A stretch of 64,000 nucleotides of DNA from Escherichia sp. ESNIH1. GTDB taxonomy: Bacteria > Pseudomonadota > Gammaproteobacteria > Enterobacterales > Enterobacteriaceae. A program made the translations under genes and the position numbers. Location of the stretch: positions 434,001-498,000 of the forward strand of contig PQKR01000002.1 of NCBI GenBank assembly GCA_002918705.1, written 5' to 3'. The notes under the pieces are model-generated. The model was not told the origin of the DNA, ran no database searches, and saw only the letters and a program-made list of their open reading frames with translations. Positions 52,762 through 60,434 of the stretch are shown here, piece by piece (the first letter of the stretch is position 1; each line of letters starts with the position of its first letter).

Positions 52762-55700
52762 ATGCAACAACAAAATGTGTTTTCTTCAGCGGTTTCCGTC
52801 ACGCCACCCTCGCTACCGAAAGGCGGCGGCGCGCTGACCGGGATGGGGGAGTCGCTGGGCCAGGCAGGCCCTACGGGGCTGGCCAGCATGGCGCTACCGC
52901 TGCCCATAACGCGTGGACGGGGTTTTGCCCCAGGGCTATCGCTCAGCTACAGCAGCGGCGGCGGCAACAGCGTGTTTGGCGTGGGCTGGTTCTGCGAAAG
53001 CCTGCGTATCGCCCGCCGCACCAGTCACGGCGTGCCGCAGTATAGCGACGCTGACCAATTTTTAGGGCCGGATGGCGAAGTGCTTGTCAAAACGGCCAGT
53101 ACCGCCAGCGAACCCAATCCGACAACCTGTTCCGCCTATGGTGCCCTTAAATTTTCACAACCCTACTCGGTCACCCGCTACCAGCCGCGTATTGAGGGAG
53201 CATTCAATCGCCTGGAGCACTGGCACGGCGATCACAGCGATGACGACTTCTGGCTGCTGCATGGCAGCGACGGTACGCTGCATCTGCTGGGGAAAACAAC
53301 GTCAGCACGCATCAGCGATCCGCAGAACGCCTCGCATACCGCGCAGTGGCTGCTTGAGGAGTCGGTTAGCCCAACGGGGGAGCACGTTTACTACGCATAC
53401 CTCGCGGAAAACGGTGATGGCGTTAATTCCAGTGACCGCAGCACCAGCGCGATGCGCTACCTGAGCCAGGTGCAGTATGGCAATGTCGATCCCGCTACCG
53501 ATCTCTATCTCTGGAGCAGCGATATCCCCCCAGCCGACTGGCTCTTTACCTTGATATTTGATTATGGCGAGCGCGGGGTCGCTCCAGAAACGCCGCCGTC
53601 GTTTACCGCCTCTGAAACATGGCCAGCCCGTCAGGATCCTTACTCCCGCTACGACTACGGGTTTGAGATCCGCGTGCACCGTCTCTGCCGCCAGGTGCTG
53701 ATGTTCCACCATTTTCTGGACGCGTTGGGGGATCAAAATACGCTGGTTTCCCGCCTGCTGCTGGAGTATGACGAAAACCCGGCGCTGACCCAGCTAACCA
53801 GCGCCCAGACGCTGGCTTATGAAGCAAACGGATACGTGCAGTCGCTGCCGCCGCTGGAGCTGCAATACAGCCAGCCCGACAGTGAAACTAGCGCAGGCTG
53901 GCAGCAGCTACCCGCGCTGCCGGGGCTGGTGAGCGGACCTTACTCGCTGGTGGATCTCTATGGTGAAGGGCTGCCAGGGGTGCTGTGCCGCGCGGGCAAC
54001 GCGTGGCGCTACAGCGCACCGCAGCGTGGGGAGCAGGGCGGGGACAGCGTCTCCTGGGCCGACTGGCAGGTGCTGCCCAGCGTACCGGCGATGCAAAGCG
54101 ATGCTGCCCGGCTGATGGATATCAACGGCGACGGCCAGCTGGACTGGATTGTCGCCCAGCCGGGCATGGCGGGCTTCTTTACCCAGAAACCAGACAAGAG
54201 CTGGAGCGGGTTTACCCCCTTCAGCGCGCTGCCCACGGAGTTTTTCCATCCTCAGGCGCAGTTTGCCTCTCTGGTCGGCAGCGGCCTGGCCGACCTTGCA
54301 TTGATAGGACCCTCATCGGTACGCTTTTATGCCAACGAGGGGGAGAGGTTCAGCGTCGGCCTCAACGTGGCGCAAGCGGAAGATATGACATTGCCGATCC
54401 CAGGACGCAACGCCCGCGAGCTGGTGGTGTTTGCCGATATGCTGGGATCCGGCCAGTCGCACCTCTGCCGTATCCGCTATAACGAGGTCACCTGCTGGCC
54501 TAATCTTGGCCACGGTCGGTTTGGTTCACCGGTGAGCCTGCCGCTGCCAGCTATTGATGGCCTCAATGAGAACACCTTTAATCCAGAGGATGTGCTGCTG
54601 GCGGATACCGACGGCTCGGGCGCACCGGATATTATCTCTATGCAGCATGACCGGGTACAGATTTGGCGCAACCAGGGCGGAAACGGTTTTGTAGTGGGGG
54701 AACCGATCCTTCTGCCGGAAAATGTATTCTACGATCGCCTGTGCCAGGTTACCGTTGCCGATGTGCAGGGTAACGGGATGGCAGAGCTGGTGCTCTCCAT
54801 TCCCTATATGACACCAACCCACTGGCGCTACGCCTTTAACAGCAGCAAACCTTATCTGCTGAAAGGGGTAAATAATAATCTCGGTGCCCGCCATACGCTC
54901 TGCTACCGTAGCTCGGCTCAGGCATGGCTGGATGAAAAAGCAGAAAACCCACAGGCGGTACCCGCGCTGCCTTTCGCCATGCAGCTGCTGGTGAAAACTA
55001 TTACGCTGGACGAGATCACAGGCAACCAGCTCAGCCAGAACTGCCGCTATTATCAGGGCGTGTATGACGGGCGAGAGCGTGAGTTCCGTGGCTTTGGCTA
55101 CGTCGAAACAGAAGATACCAACAGCGATGCCCTGCCGGTAGGGGATAACACGCCGCTGGCTGCGACGCTGCTCAGCAAGTCCTGGTATCACTGTGGCCGT
55201 GAGAAAGATGAAACAACTCTCTACGGCGAGCCGTGGCAGGGAGACAGCGAAGCTCTTAGCCTGAACCCGACCCTGTTTACCCAATATCAGGATGGACAGG
55301 ATACAGTGCTGGACGCGCCTGACGACGATACGCGCTGGTGGCTCTATCGTGCGTTGAAAGGCGTGCAGCTGCGCAGTGAGGTCTGGGAGGCGGGCGGAAG
55401 TGCTGCACCGTACTCCTGTACCCAGCAGCGTATGCAGGTCCGTCTGGTCCAGAAAGGGGATATGCCGATTGTGCTTCCGCTGGGCCTGGAGCAGATCGCC
55501 AACGGCTATGAGCAGAGGGTGGACGATCCCGTCGTTGTCCAGCAGGTTACTCTTGTGCGGGATGACTACGGCACGCCGTTGCAGCAGGTGAGCGTGGCCT
55601 ATCCCCGCCGGGCGCAGCATCCGCTGTCTCCTTATCCCAACAATATGCCGGTCGACGCCTGGGATAACACCTACGACGAGCAGCAGCAGAAGCTCCGGCT

Positions 55701-57162
55701 GACGGAGAGCCTGGCGACCGTTATCCATCTTACCGATCCGCAGGGCTGGCGGCTGGGGCTGCCGGATACCCGCCGCGGCAATCAGCTGGTTTATGATAGC
55801 GTGCCCGCTGGTGGCATCAGTTACGAGACGTTAAGCGATCCTAATGGATTATTAGGCGATAACCAGACGCGCTATCTGAGCGAGCAGAGCGAGGTGAGCT
55901 ATCTCACCACGCCGCCGAACCTGCTGGCCCTGGTGGATCACCAGCGCACCGCCGTACTGGACAGTACGGCGCTCAAAGCCTATGACGGCGTGGAGATCCC
56001 CGCAGACTATGCCTGGGACAAACTTGGCTACGTCTCTATGTCCGACGATGCGGCCAATCCGCTCTGGGGAACGGAGCATAGCTTTACTTATTTCACCGAT
56101 GAGAACGGTGACTATCTGCCGTTTTATCTGCCGCGCAGCAGCCAGTCAACGAAGCTTGTCGCCGCTGTCAGCTACCGCTATGACGACTACGCGCTCTGCG
56201 TAGTCGGCCAGAGCGACAGCCGGAACAGCACCTCTGCTGCCTATGACTACCGTTTTCTGACGCCCTGGCAGACGACCGATATCAACGCCAATATTCAGGA
56301 GGTACAGCTGAATGCGCTGGGTCAGGCCAGAACCGGCAGCGTCTACGGGACTGAAAACGGCGGGGAAAAGGTGGGATTCGGGATGGTATCTGATTATCCC
56401 GTCGATCCGGCGCTAAGCGTGCAGGGGGCAATCGATATGGCGACCGCGGCAGGCTATCTCCAGCAGCTGGCTACGATCAGCGTGACTGATATGTTCAGCT
56501 GGATGGGGACGGTAACCGAGAGTGAAGCGAATGCGGCAGAAGAGGGGGGCTGGTCCTCGCTTCTGGATAACCGATTTATTACTTTCGACGGCCATATCCG
56601 TCCGGCAGGCCGCAGATGGGCGCAGGATAACAGCCATCGTCCTCTGGCAAAACTGTTGGCAGAGAGCGACCGTGTTCCGGTACAGAGTGCAGTGCTGACG
56701 GCGGATAACTATCCGGATACCCTCGATCCCGATGATGACACGCAGCTGCTCCAGCAGACGGCTATTGTGGTTGCCTACAGCGATGGCTTTGGTCGACCCC
56801 TCCAGCAGTGCTTGCTGGTGCCGGACGGGAAAGCCTGGCACCGGGAAGAGGATGGCGAGGTGGATACCACAGAGATCGATGCCGCGCCCCGCTGGGCAAT
56901 TTCTGGCCGGGTTGAGTATGACAATAAGGGGCAGGTGGTACGCAGCTATCAGCCTTATTTTCTCGACAGCTGGCGCTATGTGACCGATGCGGCCATGCGG
57001 ACCCAGGGCTATAGCGACACGCTGTACTACGATGCGCTGGGTCGCAATATCCGCACGGTAACGGCGAAAGGCTACCTGCGGCGTAATACGTGGTATTCAT
57101 GGTTTACGGTGGCGGAGGATGAGAACGACACCGCCGGATTACCGGAGGATATGAACGCATAA
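52762..57162 (+). CDS. Tc toxin B subunit (TcaC/TcB, SpvB-type N-terminus)
   Basis: This 1466-aa TcB forms half of the cocoon that encloses the toxic C-terminal peptide of TcC and caps TcA. Features are an SpvB-like start (SLPKGGGALTGMGESLGQAGPTG), a beta-propeller region with FG-GAP/VCBS motifs DINGDGQLDWIV (about 453) and LADTDGSGAPDIIS (about 612), and the conserved TcB end YDALGRNIRTVTAKGYLRR followed by DENDTA. Length fits TcaC (about 1485), so it is complete and not fused to TcC. The ATG at 52762 has CAGGAG seven bases upstream. No TcC follows before tRNA-Asn. Confidence 0.93.
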   Translation: MQQQNVFSSAVSVTPPSLPKGGGALTGMGESLGQAGPTGLASMALPLPITRGRGFAPGLSLSYSSGGGNSVFGVGWFCESLRIARRTSHGVPQYSDADQFLGPDGEVLVKTASTASEPNPTTCSAYGALKFSQPYSVTRYQPRIEGAFNRLEHWHGDHSDDDFWLLHGSDGTLHLLGKTTSARISDPQNASHTAQWLLEESVSPTGEHVYYAYLAENGDGVNSSDRSTSAMRYLSQVQYGNVDPATDLYLWSSDIPPADWLFTLIFDYGERGVAPETPPSFTASETWPARQDPYSRYDYGFEIRVHRLCRQVLMFHHFLDALGDQNTLVSRLLLEYDENPALTQLTSAQTLAYEANGYVQSLPPLELQYSQPDSETSAGWQQLPALPGLVSGPYSLVDLYGEGLPGVLCRAGNAWRYSAPQRGEQGGDSVSWADWQVLPSVPAMQSDAARLMDINGDGQLDWIVAQPGMAGFFTQKPDKSWSGFTPFSALPTEFFHPQAQFASLVGSGLADLALIGPSSVRFYANEGERFSVGLNVAQAEDMTLPIPGRNARELVVFADMLGSGQSHLCRIRYNEVTCWPNLGHGRFGSPVSLPLPAIDGLNENTFNPEDVLLADTDGSGAPDIISMQHDRVQIWRNQGGNGFVVGEPILLPENVFYDRLCQVTVADVQGNGMAELVLSIPYMTPTHWRYAFNSSKPYLLKGVNNNLGARHTLCYRSSAQAWLDEKAENPQAVPALPFAMQLLVKTITLDEITGNQLSQNCRYYQGVYDGREREFRGFGYVETEDTNSDALPVGDNTPLAATLLSKSWYHCGREKDETTLYGEPWQGDSEALSLNPTLFTQYQDGQDTVLDAPDDDTRWWLYRALKGVQLRSEVWEAGGSAAPYSCTQQRMQVRLVQKGDMPIVLPLGLEQIANGYEQRVDDPVVVQQVTLVRDDYGTPLQQVSVAYPRRAQHPLSPYPNNMPVDAWDNTYDEQQQKLRLTESLATVIHLTDPQGWRLGLPDTRRGNQLVYDSVPAGGISYETLSDPNGLLGDNQTRYLSEQSEVSYLTTPPNLLALVDHQRTAVLDSTALKAYDGVEIPADYAWDKLGYVSMSDDAANPLWGTEHSFTYFTDENGDYLPFYLPRSSQSTKLVAAVSYRYDDYALCVVGQSDSRNSTSAAYDYRFLTPWQTTDINANIQEVQLNALGQARTGSVYGTENGGEKVGFGMVSDYPVDPALSVQGAIDMATAAGYLQQLATISVTDMFSWMGTVTESEANAAEEGGWSSLLDNRFITFDGHIRPAGRRWAQDNSHRPLAKLLAESDRVPVQSAVLTADNYPDTLDPDDDTQLLQQTAIVVAYSDGFGRPLQQCLLVPDGKAWHREEDGEVDTTEIDAAPRWAISGRVEYDNKGQVVRSYQPYFLDSWRYVTDAAMRTQGYSDTLYYDALGRNIRTVTAKGYLRRNTWYSWFTVAEDENDTAGLPEDMNA

Positions 57163-57170
57163 AAAGCAAA

Positions 57171-57192
57171 AAGCCCGCTAAAAAGCGGGCTT
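57171..57192. terminator. bidirectional terminator between TcB and tRNA-Asn
   Basis: AAGCCCGCT, AAAA loop, AGCGGGCTT. T-rich flanks on both strands (TTCTTTAATT on plus; TTTTTGCTTTTTAT on minus) let it end both the Tc operon and the tRNA transcript. Confidence 0.85.
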
Positions 57193-57200
57193 CTTTAATT

Positions 57201-57276
57201 TGGCTCCTCTGACTGGACTCGAACCAGTGACATACGGATTAACAGTCCGCCGTTCTACCGACTGAACTACAGAGGA
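57201..57276 (-). tRNA. tRNA-Asn (anticodon GTT)
   Basis: Minus-strand sequence of 76 bases starts TCCTCTGTAG, folds into the cloverleaf, has GTT at the anticodon (57243-57241), the T-loop GGTTCGAGTCC and an encoded CCA end. As far as I can recall it is identical to E. coli tRNA-Asn (asnT/U/V/W). Its 3' end faces the Tc block. Asn tRNA genes in this region are frequent integration sites (for example the Yersinia high-pathogenicity island). Confidence 0.98.
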
Positions 57277-57294
57277 ATCGTGTGAACGAGGCGA

Positions 57295-57323
57295 ATAGTA
57301 GCGGCGGCAGATCCGCTTGTCAA
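57295..57323 (-). promoter_or_regulatory. tRNA-Asn promoter
   Basis: On the minus strand, a perfect -35 TTGACA (57323-57318), a 17-base spacer and TACTAT (57300-57295), about 18 bases before the tRNA 5' end. Confidence 0.88.
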
Positions 57324-57401
57324 AGCCTGGATACGCTTCTTGTGTTTGTTTGCTGAGATTTGCAGCAATCTGGCGTATTCATCAGCAAAAGCAATGGTTG
57401 C

Positions 57402-57416
57402 GCACCACGCTGGTGC
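57402..57416 (+). promoter_or_regulatory. NtrC binding site upstream of nac
   Basis: GCACC-ACGCT-GGTGC is a perfect inverted repeat of the NtrC type. It sits about 120-135 bases upstream of the sigma-54 promoter, as for the enhancer of Klebsiella nac. Confidence 0.85.
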
Positions 57417-57534
57417 ATTTCTACCTCTTATGGGGCAGGGGGCGACGGCGTTATCAGAGCATAGTCTTAGGCAGGTAATCAGAAAAGCTTATAATCCAGC
57501 CTGTTAGGTAAAATTAAAACAACTTTTTAAAAGC

Positions 57535-57550
57535 TGGCAAGCATCTTGCA
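57535..57550 (+). promoter_or_regulatory. sigma-54 promoter of nac
   Basis: TGGCAA-GCATC-TTGCA has the -24 GG and -12 GC with correct spacing. The expected start is near 57561. Confidence 0.88.
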
Positions 57551-57607
57551 ACTCCTCCGACAAGAGACTTGCATGCATCAACCTACGCGTTTCGTTCCGG
57601 AGGCAAA

Positions 57608-58525
57608 ATGAACTTAAGACGGCTGAAGTATTTCGTAAAAATTGTCGATATCGGTAGCCTGACCCAGGCCGCAGAAGTACTCCATATCGCCCAGCCCGCA
57701 CTGAGCCAGCAGGTGGCCACGCTTGAAGGTGAGATGGATCAGCAGCTGTTAATTCGCACCAAACGCGGCGTGACGCCGACCGAGGCCGGAAAGATCCTCT
57801 ATACCCACGCGCGAACAATTTTACGCCAGTGCGAACAGGCCCAGCTGGCAGTTAACAACGTTGGCCAGACCCTGCGCGGTCAGGTCGCGATTGGCCTGGC
57901 ACCGGGGACAGCGGCGTCTTCTATTACCATGCCGCTGCTGCAGGCCGTACGCAATGAGCTGCCGGATGTGATGGTCTATCTGCACGAAAACAGTGGCACC
58001 GATCTTAACGATAAGCTGCTCGGCGGCCAACTTGATATGGCCGTGCTGTATGAGCGCGCGCCAGCGGCCGGTATCGCCAGCCAGCCGCTGTTAAAAGAGG
58101 ATCTCTATCTGGTGGGCACGCGGGATTGTCCCGGTCAGAGCGTCGATCTCACCGCCGTCGCGGAGATGAACCTGTTCCTGCCCCGTGACTACAGCGCGGT
58201 GCGCCTGCGGGTTGACGAAGCGTTCTCCCTGCGTCGCCTGACGGCAAAAATTATTGGTGAGATTGAATCCATCACGACCTTAACCGCCGCCATTGCCAGC
58301 GGTATGGGCGTGACGGTGCTGCCTGAATCCGCCGCGCGCTCGCTATGCAGTGCGGCCAACGGCTGGATGGCACGCATTACGGCACCGTCAATGAGCCTCC
58401 CGCTCTCCCTGAATACCTCAGCCCACGGCGCGCTCTCCCCACAGGCGCAGGCGGTAAAAGATATCCTTATGTCACTGGTCAGTCGTCCGACGCTGGAGAA
58501 TCGGGAACTGCTGCTGGTGGGTTAG
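57608..58525 (+). CDS. nac: nitrogen assimilation control protein Nac
   Basis: This 305-aa LysR-family regulator couples NtrC/sigma-54 nitrogen control to sigma-70 operons (histidine, proline and urea use, repression of gdhA). The N-terminus MNLRRLKYFVKIVDIGSL with helix-turn-helix TQAAEVLHIAQPALSQQV matches Nac. The ATG at 57608 has CGGAGG upstream; an earlier in-frame ATG (57569) is not supported. The effector-binding domain follows from about residue 90; Nac is known to need no coinducer. Control by NtrC is written in the upstream sites. Confidence 0.96.
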   Translation: MNLRRLKYFVKIVDIGSLTQAAEVLHIAQPALSQQVATLEGEMDQQLLIRTKRGVTPTEAGKILYTHARTILRQCEQAQLAVNNVGQTLRGQVAIGLAPGTAASSITMPLLQAVRNELPDVMVYLHENSGTDLNDKLLGGQLDMAVLYERAPAAGIASQPLLKEDLYLVGTRDCPGQSVDLTAVAEMNLFLPRDYSAVRLRVDEAFSLRRLTAKIIGEIESITTLTAAIASGMGVTVLPESAARSLCSAANGWMARITAPSMSLPLSLNTSAHGALSPQAQAVKDILMSLVSRPTLENRELLLVG

Positions 58526-58625
58526 GGTTATTCCCAAAAGGAATAAGATGCGGGTTTTTATTATTTGTCCTGCCGGGCCTCAGACTTTAACAATAGCGAC
58601 ATGTCTGATGGCTCTGGAGGGCAGG

Positions 58626-59576
58626 ATGAATTTCCAGCAACTTAAAATAATTCGGGAAGCGGCGCGTCGGGATTACAACCTGACAGAAGTTGCCAACATG
58701 CTCTACACGTCGCAGTCTGGCGTCAGCCGCCACATTCGCGAGCTGGAAGAGGAGCTGGGTATTGAGATCTTCATCCGCCGTGGTAAACGCCTGCTGGGCA
58801 TGACCGAGCCAGGTAAAGCGCTGCTGGTTATTGCTGAACGGATCCTCAATGAGGCGAGCAACGTCCGCCGGCTCGCCGATCTCTTTACCAATGATACGTC
58901 CGGCGTGTTAACCGTTGCGACTACCCACACCCAGGCGCGCTATAGCTTACCGCCGGTCATCAAATCCTTCCGCGCACTCTTTCCCGAAGTGCGGCTCGAG
59001 CTTATCCAGGGCACGCCACAGGAGATTGAGTCCCTGCTGCATAACGGCGGGGCGGATATCGGTATTGCCAGTGAACGTCTGAGTAACGATCCGGCGCTGG
59101 TAGCCTTCCCGTGGTTCCGCTGGCATCACAGCCTGCTAATTCCGCAGGATCATCCGCTCGTCAGCGCTTCGCCGCTCACGCTGGAGGAGATCGGCCGCTG
59201 GCCGCTGATTACCTATCGGCAGGGCATTACCGGTCGCTCCCGTATCGATGAGGCCTTTGGACGTAAGGGATTGATCCCAGACGTCGTGCTGAGCGCGCAG
59301 GATTCCGATGTGATCAGAACCTACGTTGAGCTGGGGCTGGGCGTGGGCATTGTGGCTGAACAGTCCGGCAGTGAGCAAGAGGTCGGAACGCTTGTCCGTC
59401 TGGATACCCGCCACCTGTTTGATGCCAATACCGTCTGGTTGGGACTGAAGCGCGGACAGCTGCAGCGTAACTATGTCTGGCGCTTTATTGAACTGTGCAA
59501 TGCTGGCCTCTCCGTAGAGGATATCAAGCGTCAGGTAATGGAGCCTGATGAGATTGTTCTTGATTATCAAATTTAA
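58626..59576 (+). CDS. cbl: LysR-type regulator Cbl (sulfonate/sulfur utilisation)
   Basis: This 316-aa CysB-like regulator activates tau and ssu genes for taurine and alkanesulfonate use under sulfate limitation. It has MNFQQLKIIREAARRDYNLTEVANMLYTSQSGVSRHI (split by the turn of the helix-turn-helix) and a CysB-type effector domain with TTHTQARYSLPPVI, where Thr and Gln bind the sulfur signal (adenosine phosphosulfate in Cbl). The length equals E. coli Cbl. GGAGGGCAGG precedes the ATG. It lies 100 bases after nac, the same order as in E. coli. Confidence 0.96.
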   Translation: MNFQQLKIIREAARRDYNLTEVANMLYTSQSGVSRHIRELEEELGIEIFIRRGKRLLGMTEPGKALLVIAERILNEASNVRRLADLFTNDTSGVLTVATTHTQARYSLPPVIKSFRALFPEVRLELIQGTPQEIESLLHNGGADIGIASERLSNDPALVAFPWFRWHHSLLIPQDHPLVSASPLTLEEIGRWPLITYRQGITGRSRIDEAFGRKGLIPDVVLSAQDSDVIRTYVELGLGVGIVAEQSGSEQEVGTLVRLDTRHLFDANTVWLGLKRGQLQRNYVWRFIELCNAGLSVEDIKRQVMEPDEIVLDYQI

Positions 59577-59652
59577 TTTGATAATTGAGTCGCATCCGGC
59601 GAGGGTGTTTATTTTTATCAACTGACTAAATATTGCCAGGTATTTTTGCCTA

Positions 59653-59713
59653 ATCAGCCCACTTAAAATAGGCTGATATCATTATATTCGCCCTGTTAAA
59701 GCAAAAGGGCGAA
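59653..59713 (+). promoter_or_regulatory. two tandem leader hairpins, the second masking a ribosome site
   Basis: Hairpin 1: ATCAGCC (59653-59659) / GGCTGAT (59671-59677). Hairpin 2: TTCGCCCT (59687-59694) / AGGGCGAA (59706-59713). Both loops have 11 bases. The right arm of hairpin 2 holds AGGG, the only Shine-Dalgarno-like run before the ATG at 59718. Confidence 0.55.
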
Positions 59714-59717
59714 AATA

Positions 59718-60404
59718 ATGAAAACCTCTTACTCCCCCCTCTTATATTCTAGTATAGCGGCGTCAGCGTCGCTCTATATGGATTGTACTACCGGTGCACC
59801 CGCCTGGGCTAACACCAGCGCGCCTATGAAACCACTGAATACGGTGATGCTGTCGGGGCCGGCAGGCGCGCCGGTTACGGTCTCTCTGGACGGTGCCGGT
59901 ATTTTTAATATCAATGGGTTTAAAACCTGGAGCGGTAACCTGGACACGAACGGCACCGTTGAGCTTCAGGTATTCAGCCTTGAAGTGGGGCTGGTCTCCG
60001 TTGATGCCTATATTACCAATGCACCTGCAGAAAGCGCTTACGGCAGCATGACCTTTAACAGTTATACGCCAGGCGCGGTTGCCCTCACCAGCTATGCCAT
60101 TGCAACGGGAGCCGCCGCGAATAGTGCAATGCGTAACAGTATCTATCTCAATACCGATCTCACCGCAGGCGTCAGCTATGTGCGCTTTCAAATTACAAAC
60201 TCTGATACGGCACGTTTTGTAGGAACCGCGCTCCCGCAAACAGCAACCGTTGAGCTTTACGACGACGGCACGGCCAGTATCGATCTTACGGATTCGGTGG
60301 CCGAAAGCGTGACGCTAACGCTGAGCCTGCCTGAGGCCTCGGGATCGACCGTTATCTCCAGCTGCGCCTTTGTCACATTTCCACCGGCAATGAGTCTGCG
60401 CTAA
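59718..60404 (+). CDS. hypothetical protein with Ig-like (invasin-type) domains
   Basis: I do not recognise this 228-aa protein as a named family. Two beta-sandwich-like stretches are visible: about residues 38-105 (NTVMLSGPAGAPVTVSLDGAG, ending VDAYITNAP) and about 145-225 (VSYVRFQITNSDTARFVG, then ATVELYDDGTASIDLTDSVAESVTLTL). The second resembles bacterial Ig-like domains of intimin and invasin. The N-terminus has no clear signal peptide. It is followed after 30 bases by the RCC1-repeat gene with an AGGAAA ribosome site, so the two are probably one operon. Function unknown. Confidence 0.75.
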   Translation: MKTSYSPLLYSSIAASASLYMDCTTGAPAWANTSAPMKPLNTVMLSGPAGAPVTVSLDGAGIFNINGFKTWSGNLDTNGTVELQVFSLEVGLVSVDAYITNAPAESAYGSMTFNSYTPGAVALTSYAIATGAAANSAMRNSIYLNTDLTAGVSYVRFQITNSDTARFVGTALPQTATVELYDDGTASIDLTDSVAESVTLTLSLPEASGSTVISSCAFVTFPPAMSLR

Positions 60405-60434
60405 ACGCGCCTGTTTACCCTTTAGGAAAATAGT

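Noticed and set aside
57201..57276. Possible attachment-site duplication of the tRNA-Asn 3' end elsewhere in the window
   Set aside because: I did not find a second copy when reading the accessory block borders; no integrase is present.
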